Positions 26,442 to 36,269 of a stretch of DNA of 64,000 bases are shown in pieces. The translations under genes and the position numbers were made by a program. Position 1 is the stretch's first letter; each line of letters opens with the position of its first letter. The notes under the pieces are model-generated. The model was not told where the DNA came from and did no database searches. It saw nothing but the letters and a program-made list of their open reading frames with translations. Source of the DNA: Mesorhizobium japonicum MAFF 303099 (GTDB lineage Bacteria > Pseudomonadota > Alphaproteobacteria > Rhizobiales > Rhizobiaceae). Where the stretch lies: contig NC_002678.2 in NCBI RefSeq assembly GCF_000009625.1, positions 4,806,001 to 4,870,000 on the forward strand, read 5' to 3'.

Positions 26442-27724
26442 TGAGCCGCATCGCGCATGAGACGATGAGACACGAGTTCGCTGACGCTGCATGGCAAGAT
26501 CATCATGCCGTTACTCGCGTTGACCAGTTACGCGAATGGATGGGGGCCGACGCCGACGGCAACCTGATCCGTGACGTTGAGCGCGGGCTAGCGCGTGCGC
26601 CAATGGCATTGCGTATCACGCCTTATCTGCTGAACTTGATTGACTGGTCGAACTTCCTCGAAGACCCAATTCGCAAGCAATTTATTCCCGTTGGAAGCGA
26701 ACTTCTTCCCTCTCACCCGTTACTGAAAATGGACTCGTTGCATGAACGAAAAAGTTCACCTGTAGATGGACTGGTGCACCGCTATAAGGACAAAGTACTT
26801 TTACTCGCAACGGATCGTTGCCCCGTCTATTGTCGTTTCTGCACCCGCAGTTACAGCGTGGGCCTAGACACGCAATCGGTGTTGAAGAAAAAAGTGTCGC
26901 CATTTCAGAGTCGATGGGACACTATATTGGCATATCTTCGCGTGACCCCCGTCATCGCCGATGTTGTGGTGTCGGGAGGAGATTGCTTTCGCCTCAAACC
27001 TTCCCGACTATTGGCAATAGGCATGGGCCTTCTGTCTATTCCATCAATTCGCCGCATCCGATTCGCGACGAAAGGCCTCGCTGTACTGCCTATGAAAATC
27101 ACAAGCGATCATAAATGGACCGATGCTCTTGTTAACATTAGCGATGCTGGCCGGGATCAGGGCGTAGAGATTTCATTTCACACCCACTTCAACCATCCTA
27201 GAGAAATCACCGATTACACGATTGCGGCTGCAGAGCTTCTCTTCAAGCGGGGAATAAGGATGCGCAATCAGTCGGTTCTGATGGCTGGCGTCAATGACGA
27301 TCCTGAGGTTATGAAACAGCTCGTAAAAAAACTCTCAGACCTTCATATCCAGCCGTACTACGTGTACACTTGTGATCTTGTCGACGGAATCGAGCATATG
27401 CGGTGCTCGGTAAGGCTAGCATGTCAGATAGAAAAGGCTGTACGCGGGATCACAGCTGGGTACAACACTCCGTTGTTCGTTGTCGACACTCCGGGAGGCG
27501 GTGGAAAGCGTGACGTCCACAGCTTCGAGCATTATAATACACAAACAGGGCTTGCTGTGTACCGGGCTCTATCTGTCCGACCGGACCAGCTATTCACATA
27601 TCCGGATCCTTTGCAGTCTCTCTCTCCAGATGCGCAGGCAGCATGGGTCGATCCCTGGCGCGCCAAAGGCATGCTGAGGGAGGCGGTTAGGGCCGCTCGA
27701 GTAAAATTGATGGGGTTGGAATGA
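26441..27724 (+). CDS. kamA: Radical-SAM lysine 2,3-aminomutase
   Basis: 427 residues. The radical-SAM cluster cysteines are C127, C131 and C134 in DRCPVYCRFCTRS; the PLP-binding lysine is K356 in VVDTPGGGGKRDV. Both aspartates known to bind the lysine side chain in clostridial aminomutase have counterparts (D312 in YTCDLVDG and D349 in VVDTPGG), which favours lysine over glutamate or arginine as substrate. The enzyme would convert L-lysine to L-beta-lysine by an adenosyl radical, with S-adenosylmethionine as cofactor, in the cytoplasm and without oxygen. That suits the low-oxygen nodule and the sigma-54 promoter upstream. No acetyltransferase for beta-lysine is adjacent. Downstream is an IS3 copy. 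Confidence 0.88.
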   Translation: MSRIAHETMRHEFADAAWQDHHAVTRVDQLREWMGADADGNLIRDVERGLARAPMALRITPYLLNLIDWSNFLEDPIRKQFIPVGSELLPSHPLLKMDSLHERKSSPVDGLVHRYKDKVLLLATDRCPVYCRFCTRSYSVGLDTQSVLKKKVSPFQSRWDTILAYLRVTPVIADVVVSGGDCFRLKPSRLLAIGMGLLSIPSIRRIRFATKGLAVLPMKITSDHKWTDALVNISDAGRDQGVEISFHTHFNHPREITDYTIAAAELLFKRGIRMRNQSVLMAGVNDDPEVMKQLVKKLSDLHIQPYYVYTCDLVDGIEHMRCSVRLACQIEKAVRGITAGYNTPLFVVDTPGGGGKRDVHSFEHYNTQTGLAVYRALSVRPDQLFTYPDPLQSLSPDAQAAWVDPWRAKGMLREAVRAARVKLMGLE

Positions 27725-28003
27725 GCGACTCGCCGGAATGCGTAGAGCTATGGCGGAAATTTGTGATGAGGATTTGAAGAGAGCGGCGTACCAAAGCGGG
27801 CGCGGCAAAGCCTAGCAAAACTTAACCTAATGAAGAGCAATATGACTGAGGGTGTTACCTTCTTATCCGCTGTATTGACGTCAAGCCTTTCGCAGGTCGC
27901 GCTCCTCTGCGGGTTGTATTGTATTGATGGGATTGGGATTACTGGCCTGCTGCCGGTTTCGTGGACACCGAGATAAGGTGTTTGACGGAACTGGAGAGTG
28001 GGA

Positions 28004-28294
28004 ATGCAAAGAAGGAAGTTCAGCCGCGAGTTCAAGCTTGAGGCGGTGAGATTGATCAAGGATCGGGGCGTTGCGGTGGCCCAGGCTGCCCGCGACCTCG
28101 ATGTCCACGAGAACGTGCTGCGCAAATGGGTGCGCGATCTGTCGACGGATCCTCAGCATGCGTTTCCCGGCCACGGGCAGATGAAGCCGGAGCAGCTCGA
28201 GATTGACCGGCTGCGCAAGGAAGTGGCGAAGCTGAAGGCGGAGCGCGACATCCTAAAAAAGGCCGCAGCCTACTTCGCGAGGGAAGTGACATGA
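28004..28294 (+). CDS. IS3-family transposase OrfA (second IS3 element)
   Basis: 96 residues: helix-turn-helix (RKFSREFKLEAVRLIKDRGV, VAQAARDLDVHENVLRKWV) and a coiled-coil leucine zipper (IDRLRKEVAKLKAERDILKK). The stop overlaps the start of orfB by four bases (ATGA). The left end of the element lies near 27955. The gene is intact but its orfB partner is truncated. Confidence 0.87.
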   Translation: MQRRKFSREFKLEAVRLIKDRGVAVAQAARDLDVHENVLRKWVRDLSTDPQHAFPGHGQMKPEQLEIDRLRKEVAKLKAERDILKKAAAYFAREVT

Positions 28295-28653
28295 GGTTCG
28301 CTTTCATCGCGAGGCACCGGAACATCTGGCCGGTGGCGTGGCTGTGCGACGCGCTGGACGTATCCCGCTCAGGCTTCCATGCCTGGCTCAACCGCAGCCC
28401 CAGCGCTCGCTCCCGGCACGACGAGGTGCTCGTCGCCCAGATCGACCGAAGCTTCAAGAGCAGCGACCGCACCTATGGCGCCCGCCGCGTCTGGCACGAC
28501 TTATTGGCGGAAGGCCTATCTTGCGGTCTGCATCGCATCGAACGGCTGATGCGGGAGAACGGCCTGCGTGCACGTCCACGCCGACGTGGGCTGCCGAAGG
28601 ATACGGGCGAGCGAGCGGCAGTGTCGGACAACCTCCTCGACCGCGCCTTCCAG
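28291..28653 (+). pseudogene. IS3-family transposase OrfB, truncated and fused to an IS91-type integrase
   Basis: Starts MRFAFIARHRNIWPVAWLCD and continues through the HTH_21 domain (DRTYGARRVWHDLLAEGLSC, RIERLMRENGLRARPRRRG) to SDNLLDRAFQ. The rve catalytic domain is missing: after codon 121 the frame continues seamlessly into a tyrosine recombinase. The chimeric frame (287 codons from 28291) should not give a working transposase. Confidence 0.85.
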
Positions 28654-29348
28654 GTGCATCTGGTCTCGACCGGAATCTCGTGGCCGGCGCTGAACCAGAC
28701 GGTGTGCGCACTGCGGTTCTTTTGCGGCGTGACGTTGGGTCATGCCGAGATCCCTGAGCGGATCGCCTATGCCCGCGCTCCACGCACGCTGCCGGTGGTT
28801 CTCAGCGCCGACGAGGTTGTCCGCTTTCTCGAGGCGGTGCCGAGCCTGAAGACGCGCACCGCCTTGACGACGGCCTATGCCGCCGGCCTTCGCGCTTCGG
28901 AGACCGTCGGGCTGAAGGTCAGCGACATCGATAGCGAACGCGGCGTCATCCGGGTCGAGCACGGCAAGGGCGGCAAGGACCGCACCGTGATGCTGTCGGC
29001 GCAGCTTCTGCGCATCCTGCGCGTCTACTGGCGGCTGGCGAAGCCAAAGGGCTGGCTGTTTCCGGGCCGGATGCAAATCGCCCCATCGACGTTCAGGTAT
29101 TGTACTCGGCCTGCCGCTCGGCGCGTGCAGCCGCCGGCATCGACAAGCGCGTGACAGTCCACACGCTCAGGCACAGCTTCGCCACGCATTTGCTGGAGAA
29201 CGGCACCGACATCCGCATCATCCAGGTGCTGCTTGGCCACAACAATCTGTCCTCGACGGCGCGCTACACCAAGGTCTCGAACGGCCTCATCCGGCGCACG
29301 ACAAGCCCGCTCGATCGGCTGAACATCGAAGTCGTGCCGCCGGGCTGA
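28654..29348 (+). pseudogene. Tyrosine recombinase of an IS91-type element, 5'-truncated and frameshifted
   Basis: Reads HLVSTGISWPALNQTVCALR, LSADEVVRFLEAVPSLKTRT and AAGLRASETVGLKVSDID (catalytic R) to about 29095, where a one-base shift occurs; the rest in the next frame has [20 protein letters not shown] (H-x-x-R) and [17 protein letters not shown] (H and Y), ending 29348. The first 50 or so codons were lost when it fused to the IS3 orfB. Integrases of this subtype accompany IS91-family transposases, which fits the next gene. Confidence 0.85.
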
Positions 29349-29652
29349 TCGGTTCCGCCCATGTCGGCGAGACTGGAGGTGGCGGATATCTTCCGCCGCC
29401 ATGGCGAGGCGTATCGGCAGGCTCATGACGGTCATCTCGGACGCGTCGAGCGCCGTACGATGAGCGCCATCGAGTTGTGCCGGACCGCCGAACTGGGCGG
29501 CCATGTCGAGGGCTGCCGGTCCTGCGGGGCGATCCGCGTGGCCTACAATTCCTGTCGCAACCGGCATTGCCCCAAGATCCTATGGGCTGGTGGATAGCGA
29601 CCTGCCGTCAGGCAGAATGGCGTTGCTAAACCCACTCATTCTGGAGACGACA

Positions 29653-30830
29653 ATGCAACAGGTTGCAAATCGGCCGGAACAGGCCGCTATCCGCATCGAT
29701 CTTGGCGCGATCTTTGTTTCGATGGAACTGTCTCGATCAAGTTGGCTGATCACTTCACTGTCGCCGGGTGGCGGGGAGAAGATGTCCAAGCATTCTCTGC
29801 GGGGCGGGGACGTTGCGGGACTCCTGGAGCTGTTTGCGACACTCCAGGAAAAGGCTCGGGCACGAACCGGCGAGCGCTTCCGGATTATTGTCATCCAGGA
29901 GGCTGGACTAGTCGGCTTCTGGATCCATCGGGTGCTTCAGGGCGAAGCGATCGAGAGCCACGTGGTCGACGCCGCCTCGATCCTGGTGTCTCGGCGACGC
30001 CGGCGGGCGAAGACCGATAAGATCGACGGCGAGACCCTGGTACGGACCTTGCTGGCTTACAAGCGCGGCGAGCCGCGGGTCTGCTCCATGGTCAAACCGC
30101 CGAGCCCCGAGGAAGAGGATCGCCGCCGAATCTGCCGGGAGCGCAAGACGCTGATCGCCGAGCGGGTGGAGCACGTCAACCGGATCAAGGGGCTGCTGTT
30201 CGCCCAGGGTGTCGGTGACTATGAGCCGCTGCGTCGCGACCGGCGCGCCAGGCTCGAGGGTCTGCAAACGGGTGATGGTCGCGCCTTACCTTTCCACCTG
30301 AAGGCACAGATTGTGCGTGAGCTCGACCGGCTTGAGCTGATCCTGGAGCAGTTGCAAAAGGTCGAGGCGGCGCGCGACGATCTGCTGTTGGATCGGGCCA
30401 AGGCGAACGACCCGGCGCCGGTGGTGAGACTGCTGCAGCTGAAGGGGGTGGGCACTGAGTTCGCCAACGTACTCTGGTCTGAAGGTCTTTATCGTCACTT
30501 CGACAATCGAAGGCAACTTGCGGCCTACGCCGGGCTTGCGCCAACGCCCTGGCAGAGCGGTTCTGTCGATCACGAGCAGGGCGTCTCAAAAGCGGGCAAT
30601 CCGCGGCTGCGGCGCGGCTGAGAGGAACGATGGTGCAGATGGCCTGGCTGTGGCTGCGACACCAACCAAACTCGGCCCTCAGCCAGTGGTTCAAACAGCG
30701 GGTCGAGCGCAACGGCGGGCGGCTGCGTAAGCCGCTGATCGTCGCCTTGGCGCGTAAACTGCTGGTCGCACTGTGGCAGTATGCGACCGCCGGTGTGGTG
30801 ATGGAGGGCGCCATCATAAAGCCGGCCTGA
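29653..30830 (+). pseudogene. IS110-family transposase, one late frameshift
   Basis: ATG 29653 (MQQVANRPEQAAIRIDLGAI) runs in one frame through AKTDKIDGETLVRTLLAYKR and LLQLKGVGTEFANVLWSEGL to SKAGNPRLRRG, stopping at 30621. The expected end, MVQMAWLWLRHQPNSALSQW and ARKLLVALWQYATAGVV, follows in another frame (30630-30830). One base at about 30615 separates them. The RuvC-like domain is intact but the C-terminal serine domain is cut. Confidence 0.86.
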
Positions 30831-30937
30831 ACTGAAGCCAACCAAACCTCTTTCGCCATCTGACGGGGCCTGATCAGCCCCGGCGGATCCAGGTGGACGA
30901 ACCGGCTTGGCATATGGTCTCAACAACCGCCCCTAAG

Positions 30938-31074
30938 AATGGTCACGTCCCCCTGAGCCTAGCCGCCGTATGCGGGATAAGGGTGCAGCCGCCGCGAGGC
31001 GGCGACCGTATGTGAGTTTCAACGGAGCCAGAAATGCTCGAATTGGAAACAGGCTCAACCTCGGATCCGTAACA
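30938..31074 (+). ncRNA. Candidate IS110 bridge RNA (seekRNA) region, copy E
   Basis: Contains the same ordered blocks as copies A and H: GAATGGTC, GCGGGATA, a hairpin, GCGACCG, GGCTCAACCT and GGATCC. Here the hairpin is GCCGCC-GCGA-GGCGGC (30988-31003), while copy H has GCTGT-CTCTC-ACAGC in the same place. The paired change supports a folded RNA. Lies wholly between transposase end and element end. Confidence 0.6.
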
Positions 31075-31525
31075 ACACGAGGAGATAATCCATGAAGCCG
31101 TAAGCCGTACACAATCCGGTTGACCCGAGTTCGCCCATGTGTGTGCCAGGGAAAGGCCTGCCGGGAATGGCTCGCCGCGCGGCAGGACGAGCTCCTGCCG
31201 GTTCCCTATTTCCACGTGGTGCTCACGCTGCCGGCCGAGATCGCCGCGATCGCCTTCCAGAACAAGGCGGCGGTGTACACGATCCTGTTCAAGGCCCGCA
31301 TCGTGAACGCCCTTCACCAGCCTGGCACCGACGATCCCGACCGCTCCTCCAGGCTACAATCCCCATAGCGCCAGACCGTCCCGCGGCTTCGTTCAATCCG
31401 GCTTGCAATGAGGTCCGACAATCAGCCGGCCCGCTTCGTCGAGCATGCGGACCTCACAGAAGCCTCCAGATTCCCAAGAGCGGTTTTGCGTGATTCATGA
31501 GAGGTCGGCTGTTGGAGGGCCGGCC

Positions 31526-33024
31526 ATGAACAGGGACTGGCAACTCGATCTGGAGCGGTGGCTTGAGCCGTTCGTCTCGGCGTTGAGGCACAAGACGCGT
31601 GCGCGGATGTGTCCGGCCTATATTGCTGGGCTGATTGGCCTTGGGGATCGCAAGAGCGTCCAACCGATGGCGGCGCGACGCAGGCGTCAACTATGACCAG
31701 CTGCACCACTTCATCGCGAGCGGCGTGTGGGATGCTGCGCCGCTGGAGAAGGTGCTGCTCGCGGAGGCCGACAGACAAGTTGGCGGGAACGATGCGTGGC
31801 TGATCGTGGACGACACCGCGCTGCCCAAGAAGGGGCGCCACTCGGTCGGCGTCGCGCCGCAATATGCCTCGGCGCTTGGCAAGAACGCCAACTGCCAGAC
31901 GCTGGTGTCGCTGACGCTGGCCTCTGGCGAAGTGCCGGTCATGGTGGGGCTGCGGCTGTTTGTGCCCGAGAGCTGGACTTCCGATCCCGCCCGGCTCGAC
32001 CGTGCCGGTGTGCCCGAGGACCATCGTGCCTACAGGACCAAGCCCGAGATCGCACTGGCCGAGATCGACCGGGCTCGCGCAGCCGGCTTACGCTTTGGCT
32101 GCGTGCTCGCCGATGCCGGATATGGCTTCAGCGCCCCCTTCCGGCAGGCGCTCACCGAGCGCGGCCCAAGGCTTGCAGCCACCCATGTTCCTGAAGCTAT
32201 AGCCTTCGCTACCAAGCCAGGCTTGGCTGTCGATATGATACGGCGTGCGTTGGCAGCCGATGTGCCGTTTTCATGGGTGGCCGCAGATGCGGTGTATGGC
32301 GTCGGGGACGTCGAAGGAACCGTGCGCCGAGCCTGCAAAGGCTACGTTCTTGGGGTTAAATCGGACCATCATTTCGGCTCCTGGTCGGGCAAGCCTCCGG
32401 TCGCCGGCACGGCTCAGGAGATCGCCCGTGATCTCGATCCAAGTGCATGGCAGCGTCTTTCCGCCGGAGAGGGCACCAAAGGTGCGCGGCTTCATGACTG
32501 GGCCTACTGCGAACTCGCCGATCTCGATGCCGACGAATATAACGAGACGAAATCGGGACTTTGGACCCGTGGCCTCCTGATCCGGCGCAATATCAGCGAC
32601 GGTGATCTCGCATTCTTCACGACATGGTGCCCGGCCGGGACGGGCATCCAGACGCTCGTTTCCGTTGAAGGCCATCGCTGGGCGATCGAAGACAGCTTCG
32701 AGGCCGCCAAGAACGAGCTCGGACTCGATCACAACGAAACCCGGTCATGGCATGGCTGGCATCGCCACGTCTCCCTCGTCATGCTCGCCTTCGCCATGAT
32801 GGCGGCGATCCGGTACCGCGCCAATGACGCGACGCCCCAAAAAAGACCGCGGATGCCGACCATCAGGATCTGATCCGCTGGTCTATCCAGGAAGTCCGGC
32901 GCATGCCACCAGGCTTGCCCAGCGCCGCATAAAGCCCGCCGACGTCATTGCGTGGTCATGCTGGAGGCGCGCCCATCAGGCGGCCGCTCGACGAGCTCAC
33001 CTGAAAACTAAAATGCAACTGTAA
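31526..33024 (+). pseudogene. IS701-family transposase, frameshifted
   Basis: ATG 31526 (MNRDWQLDLERWLEPFVSAL) reads to about 31675, shifts one base, then continues through YDQLHHFIASGVWDAAPLEK, WLIVDDTALPKKGRHSVGVA, FGCVLADAGYGFSAPFRQAL and GHRWAIEDSFEAAKNELGLD (DDE residues). Near 32840 it shifts again and the C-terminus finishes QRRIKPADVIAWSCWRRAHQ to TAA-type stop at 33024. All domains are present, so it was inactivated only by two or three small indels. Confidence 0.86.
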
Positions 33025-33300
33025 TGCTAGATCCCTCTGTCTCGTCCTGCAACCAGAATACCCAAACCAGATGGGGTTGTCTAATCGCCGCTGGGACGTC
33101 AAGCATGTAATTGCGTCGAGACGACGCTGCCGGGTGCATGGTTGTCTTCGCGGTCGACATCAGTCGCCGCATGATGGAGCTCCGCGGACGAGCCTTCAAT
33201 GTGGACGACGCACTTTGCTGAGACAGCGGTGCAACCCCATCAGCGGAATGGCTCGGCTAACGTCCCGGCAGGGACGTCTTAGGCGCTCAGATCCTGAACG

Positions 33301-34341
33301 CTATTCGCAAGATTTCATTGCTGTGGCGCCTGCATTTCGATCAAAGAACTCACCGGTTTTGAGCATCGAATGCATTATCACCGCCAGTTTGCGCGCCACA
33401 GCCACGGCAGCTCGTTTGAAGCCAACCCTCTCCCGGAGCTTGAGGCCCCACGTGCGCAGGCTGCTGTCGATCGAGCTGCGTGTCAGGATGACCGCCGCAG
33501 CCTCATAGAGAAGTCCCCGCAAATGTCGATCGCCGCGTCGGGATATATGGCCGTCATAATCGACTTCTCCCGATTGGTAGCGGCGCGTTGTCAGGCCGAT
33601 CCAAGCGGCAACAGAGCGGGACTTCTTGAAGTTGCCCGGATCTTCAATGGCAGTGGCGAAAGAGGTTGCGGTAATGGCGCCGATGCCGGGGATCGACATG
33701 AGTATGCGGCATGCTTGGCTTTGACGTGCGTCTGCGACAAGCTGGCGCCCAAGCTCGGCGGCACGGATGCGAATGCCGCGCCAGGCTTCCAACATCGGTA
33801 GCACGACAGGAGCAAGCTCGCTCTGATCGATAAGAAGGCTCCGGACATTCTTTTCGAATGTAGTTCCCTTACCGGCGGGAACGAGCAAGCCGAACGTTTT
33901 CATGATCCCTCGGATCTGGTTGGAAAGCTCGACGGTGATACGGACCAGCCGGGTGCGAGCCGCCACGAGCGTGCGGGTCAACATACTGTCGAAGCCTTTC
34001 ACGCGCACCTCGCGAAAGAACCCTGCTTCAGCAAGACGCGCCAAACCATCGGCGTCATTCGCATCCGTCTTGTTCGCCGCCATATCGAGAGCGGCTTTGG
34101 CATGGCGCGCATCGATGCAGATTGCCGGCAATCCCTTGGCGCGTAGCGCATGATAGAACCATACGGAGAGAGGCCCCGTTTCGAACACCACTCGCTTTAC
34201 AGCTGGCGCCCGCTTGCGGACAAGCTCGGCAATGATGTTGGGATCAGATGCGCACTTCCCGCGCCAGATCCGTTCGCCTTCACGGCGGATCGAAACTGCC
34301 GTCTCTTTCATCGACACGTCGAGTCCGATATATTCTTCCAT
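33301..34341 (-). CDS. IS110-family transposase (intact)
   Basis: 346 residues from ATG 34341: MEEYIGLDVSMKETAVSIRR, then FETGPLSVWFYHALRAKGLP, ANKTDANDADGLARLAEAGF (RuvC-like DEDD residues) and the C-terminal LMSIPGIGAITATSFATAIE and GLTTRRYQSGEVDYDGHISR. Complete and probably functional. It differs clearly from the IS1111-like copies. Non-coding DNA at 33025-33300 would form its 3' end; I see no copy of it elsewhere in the window to compare. Confidence 0.87.
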   Translation of the reverse strand: MEEYIGLDVSMKETAVSIRREGERIWRGKCASDPNIIAELVRKRAPAVKRVVFETGPLSVWFYHALRAKGLPAICIDARHAKAALDMAANKTDANDADGLARLAEAGFFREVRVKGFDSMLTRTLVAARTRLVRITVELSNQIRGIMKTFGLLVPAGKGTTFEKNVRSLLIDQSELAPVVLPMLEAWRGIRIRAAELGRQLVADARQSQACRILMSIPGIGAITATSFATAIEDPGNFKKSRSVAAWIGLTTRRYQSGEVDYDGHISRRGDRHLRGLLYEAAAVILTRSSIDSSLRTWGLKLRERVGFKRAAVAVARKLAVIMHSMLKTGEFFDRNAGATAMKSCE

Positions 34342-34464
34342 GGCTGTTCTCCATTCGATGTTTGGGCCTCGGCGTCAGGTCCTGAGCCCGTATTTCCATC
34401 CTATCGGGGAACAGCCACACTCCAAGACTACGATCGATTTCTAGGGCGACTCGCTCCCGCGATT

Positions 34465-35870
34465 ACCCCATGTGGATGGCTCCCCCACCCGTTGACGGCA
34501 TTGTGACGGTTGGAAGTGGTGCTGTCGCAGCGACCACACGATAGAGGAGCCATCCGCCATGCAAATCACCACGATCGGCCTCGATCTGGCCAAGAGCGTA
34601 TTTCAGTTCTATGCTGTCGACGCTGAAGGACACGTTGTTGTCCGCAAAGCGTTGCGGCGGGCGCAGATTCTGTCGTTCTTTGCCAAGCTTCCCTGCTGCC
34701 TCGTCGGCATGGAAGCTTGCGGCACCTCGCATCATTGGGCGCGCGAGTTGACAAAGCTTGGCCACGAGGTGCGGCTGATGCCGCCAGCCTACGTGAAGCC
34801 CTATGTGAAGCGGGGCAAGACGGATGCGGGGGATGCCGAGGCGATCTGTGAGGCAGTGACGCGTCCAACCATGCGCTTCGTGCCGGTGAAGTCGGCCGAC
34901 CAGCAGGCAGCGCTGGCGCTGCATCGGACGCGCGATCTGCTGGTGAGGCAGCGTACGCAACTTGTGAACATGCTGCGTGGTCTCTTGGCTGAGTTCGGGA
35001 TCGAGATAGCACGTGGCCTGCACCATGCATTGCGACTGGCGGGTCGGCTCTCCAACGGCGAAGCTCCCGAGGTGCCGCCACTGGCTCGGCTGGTGGTGAA
35101 GGTATTGGCGGATCAGATCGGCACTATCCAGCTCCAACTCGCCCGTCTGGAGAAGGAGCTCTTGGCCTGGCACCGCTCCAACGAGTTGTCGCAGCGTTTG
35201 GCCACGATCCCGGGCATCGGTGTGATCTCGGCAACCGCACTGGCTGCTTCTGTTATCGAGCCTGAGCGCTTCCGCTCCGGCCGCCAGTTCGCCGCCTCGC
35301 TCGGTCTCACGCCACTCCAGAACTGCTCGGGGGGCCGGGAGCGGATGGGTCGGATCTCGCGAATGGGAGACCGCTACCTGCGCCGGCTGTTGGTGGTCGG
35401 CATGACCTCGCTCGTCCGACGGGCCAGGATACAGCCGGCATCGGTTGATCCGCGCCTATCTGCCATGCTGGCGCGCAAACCGGCGCGTCTCGTCACGGTG
35501 GCTGCCGCCAACAGGACGGCGCGCGTGGCCTGGGCGATCATGACGCGCGGAGGAACCTTCAGGGCGCCGATCAGCGCCGCAGCCTGATCTGCTTCGGCGC
35601 CAAGCAAACAGATACGAAGAAGCTGGAAGTTTACCAGTTGCAAGGGCGAAGAGATGTGATGGCGAACCGGTCATATCGGGAGTCGGGACAACCCGTGCGA
35701 ATGTCGTGGGCGTCATTGCCCGCAAAGCAGAGTGGGACCTGACTCGCGGATACCATCAAGGCCAGCGGTCAACATGAACGACTGCATCAACAGGCCGGAC
35801 AGAAGACTGCACCTGACCCAATCGTCAAAATATCAAATCACCCCTTGCACCGCGGGAGCCATCCACAGAA
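34465..35870 (+). mobile_element. IS1111-type (IS110 family) element, copy G
   Basis: Subterminal inverted repeats TGTGGATGGCTCCC at 34471-34484 and GGGAGCCATCCACA at 35854-35867 enclose one intact transposase with 266 bases of 3' non-coding DNA. The element stands head-to-head with the IS110 gene at 33301-34341. Confidence 0.82.
34559..35587 (+). CDS. IS1111-type transposase (intact)
   Basis: 342 residues: MQITTIGLDLAKSVFQFYAV, VGMEACGTSHHWARELTKLG, KRGKTDAGDAEAICEAVTRP, then IPGIGVISATALAASVIEPE and ASLGLTPLQNCSGGRERMGR. GAGGAG lies seven bases upstream of the ATG. All motifs are intact. The non-coding stretch 35588-35853 is where the IS1111 subgroup carries its guide RNA, but no second copy is available here for comparison. 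Confidence 0.88.
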   Translation: MQITTIGLDLAKSVFQFYAVDAEGHVVVRKALRRAQILSFFAKLPCCLVGMEACGTSHHWARELTKLGHEVRLMPPAYVKPYVKRGKTDAGDAEAICEAVTRPTMRFVPVKSADQQAALALHRTRDLLVRQRTQLVNMLRGLLAEFGIEIARGLHHALRLAGRLSNGEAPEVPPLARLVVKVLADQIGTIQLQLARLEKELLAWHRSNELSQRLATIPGIGVISATALAASVIEPERFRSGRQFAASLGLTPLQNCSGGRERMGRISRMGDRYLRRLLVVGMTSLVRRARIQPASVDPRLSAMLARKPARLVTVAAANRTARVAWAIMTRGGTFRAPISAAA

Positions 35871-36269
35871 GACATACAGGCGACGACGACGCTCTCGGCC
35901 TTCGTTCTGTGCATGCTGATCGGCTTTCCATTGAGCTTCGGTGGGGCCAATGGTCATTTGTGGGTTGAGCACCTGCTGACGAGCGTACTGGGTGGCGAGA
36001 CAGAGTTTCCTGATCATGCCTGCTGCTGACTGGTTGCCGAGAAAATGGGCATAAGTCTCATTTGGTCGCCGTACTTCTGACGGTCAAAGCGTTCAGGCGG
36101 AGAACCCGGCGATGATCCCGGGCTCCATGGCTCCATGGCTCGGTGGATCTGGAGGCACGAATGCCCCCACCAGCAGCGCGACGAACCATTGACGATACCG
36201 CTCGCTGGAGACGGTGCATCATCGGACATCTCAGGCTGGCGATCCTTCAAATACGGGGATTGCAAAAAA
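35871..36269. other. Stretch without recognisable gene
   Basis: About 400 bases between copy G and the acetyltransferase gene. Only short overlapping open frames are seen, without family resemblance or clear signals. Confidence 0.4.

Larger units (their letters stand above)
29578..31143 (+). mobile_element. IS110-family element, copy E
   Basis: The ends are fixed to within a base or two by the interrupted IS91 transposase. The 1566-bp element has 75 bases before the transposase start and 313 bases of conserved non-coding DNA after its end, the latter holding the candidate bridge RNA. No target duplication is seen, as usual for this family. Confidence 0.85.
29361..31370 (+). pseudogene. IS91-family transposase, split by an IS110 element
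   Basis: The first part (ATG 29361 to 29577) reads ADIFRRHGEAYRQAHDGHLG and a zinc-binding set CRSCGAIRVAYNSCRNRHCP; the second part (31144 onward) continues with CQGKACREWLAARQDELLPV and PYFHVVLTLPAEIAAIAFQN. Removing 29578-31143 joins CPK to CQGKA exactly. The C-terminal half with the catalytic tyrosines is absent after about 31310, so the gene was also truncated. Confidence 0.85.
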
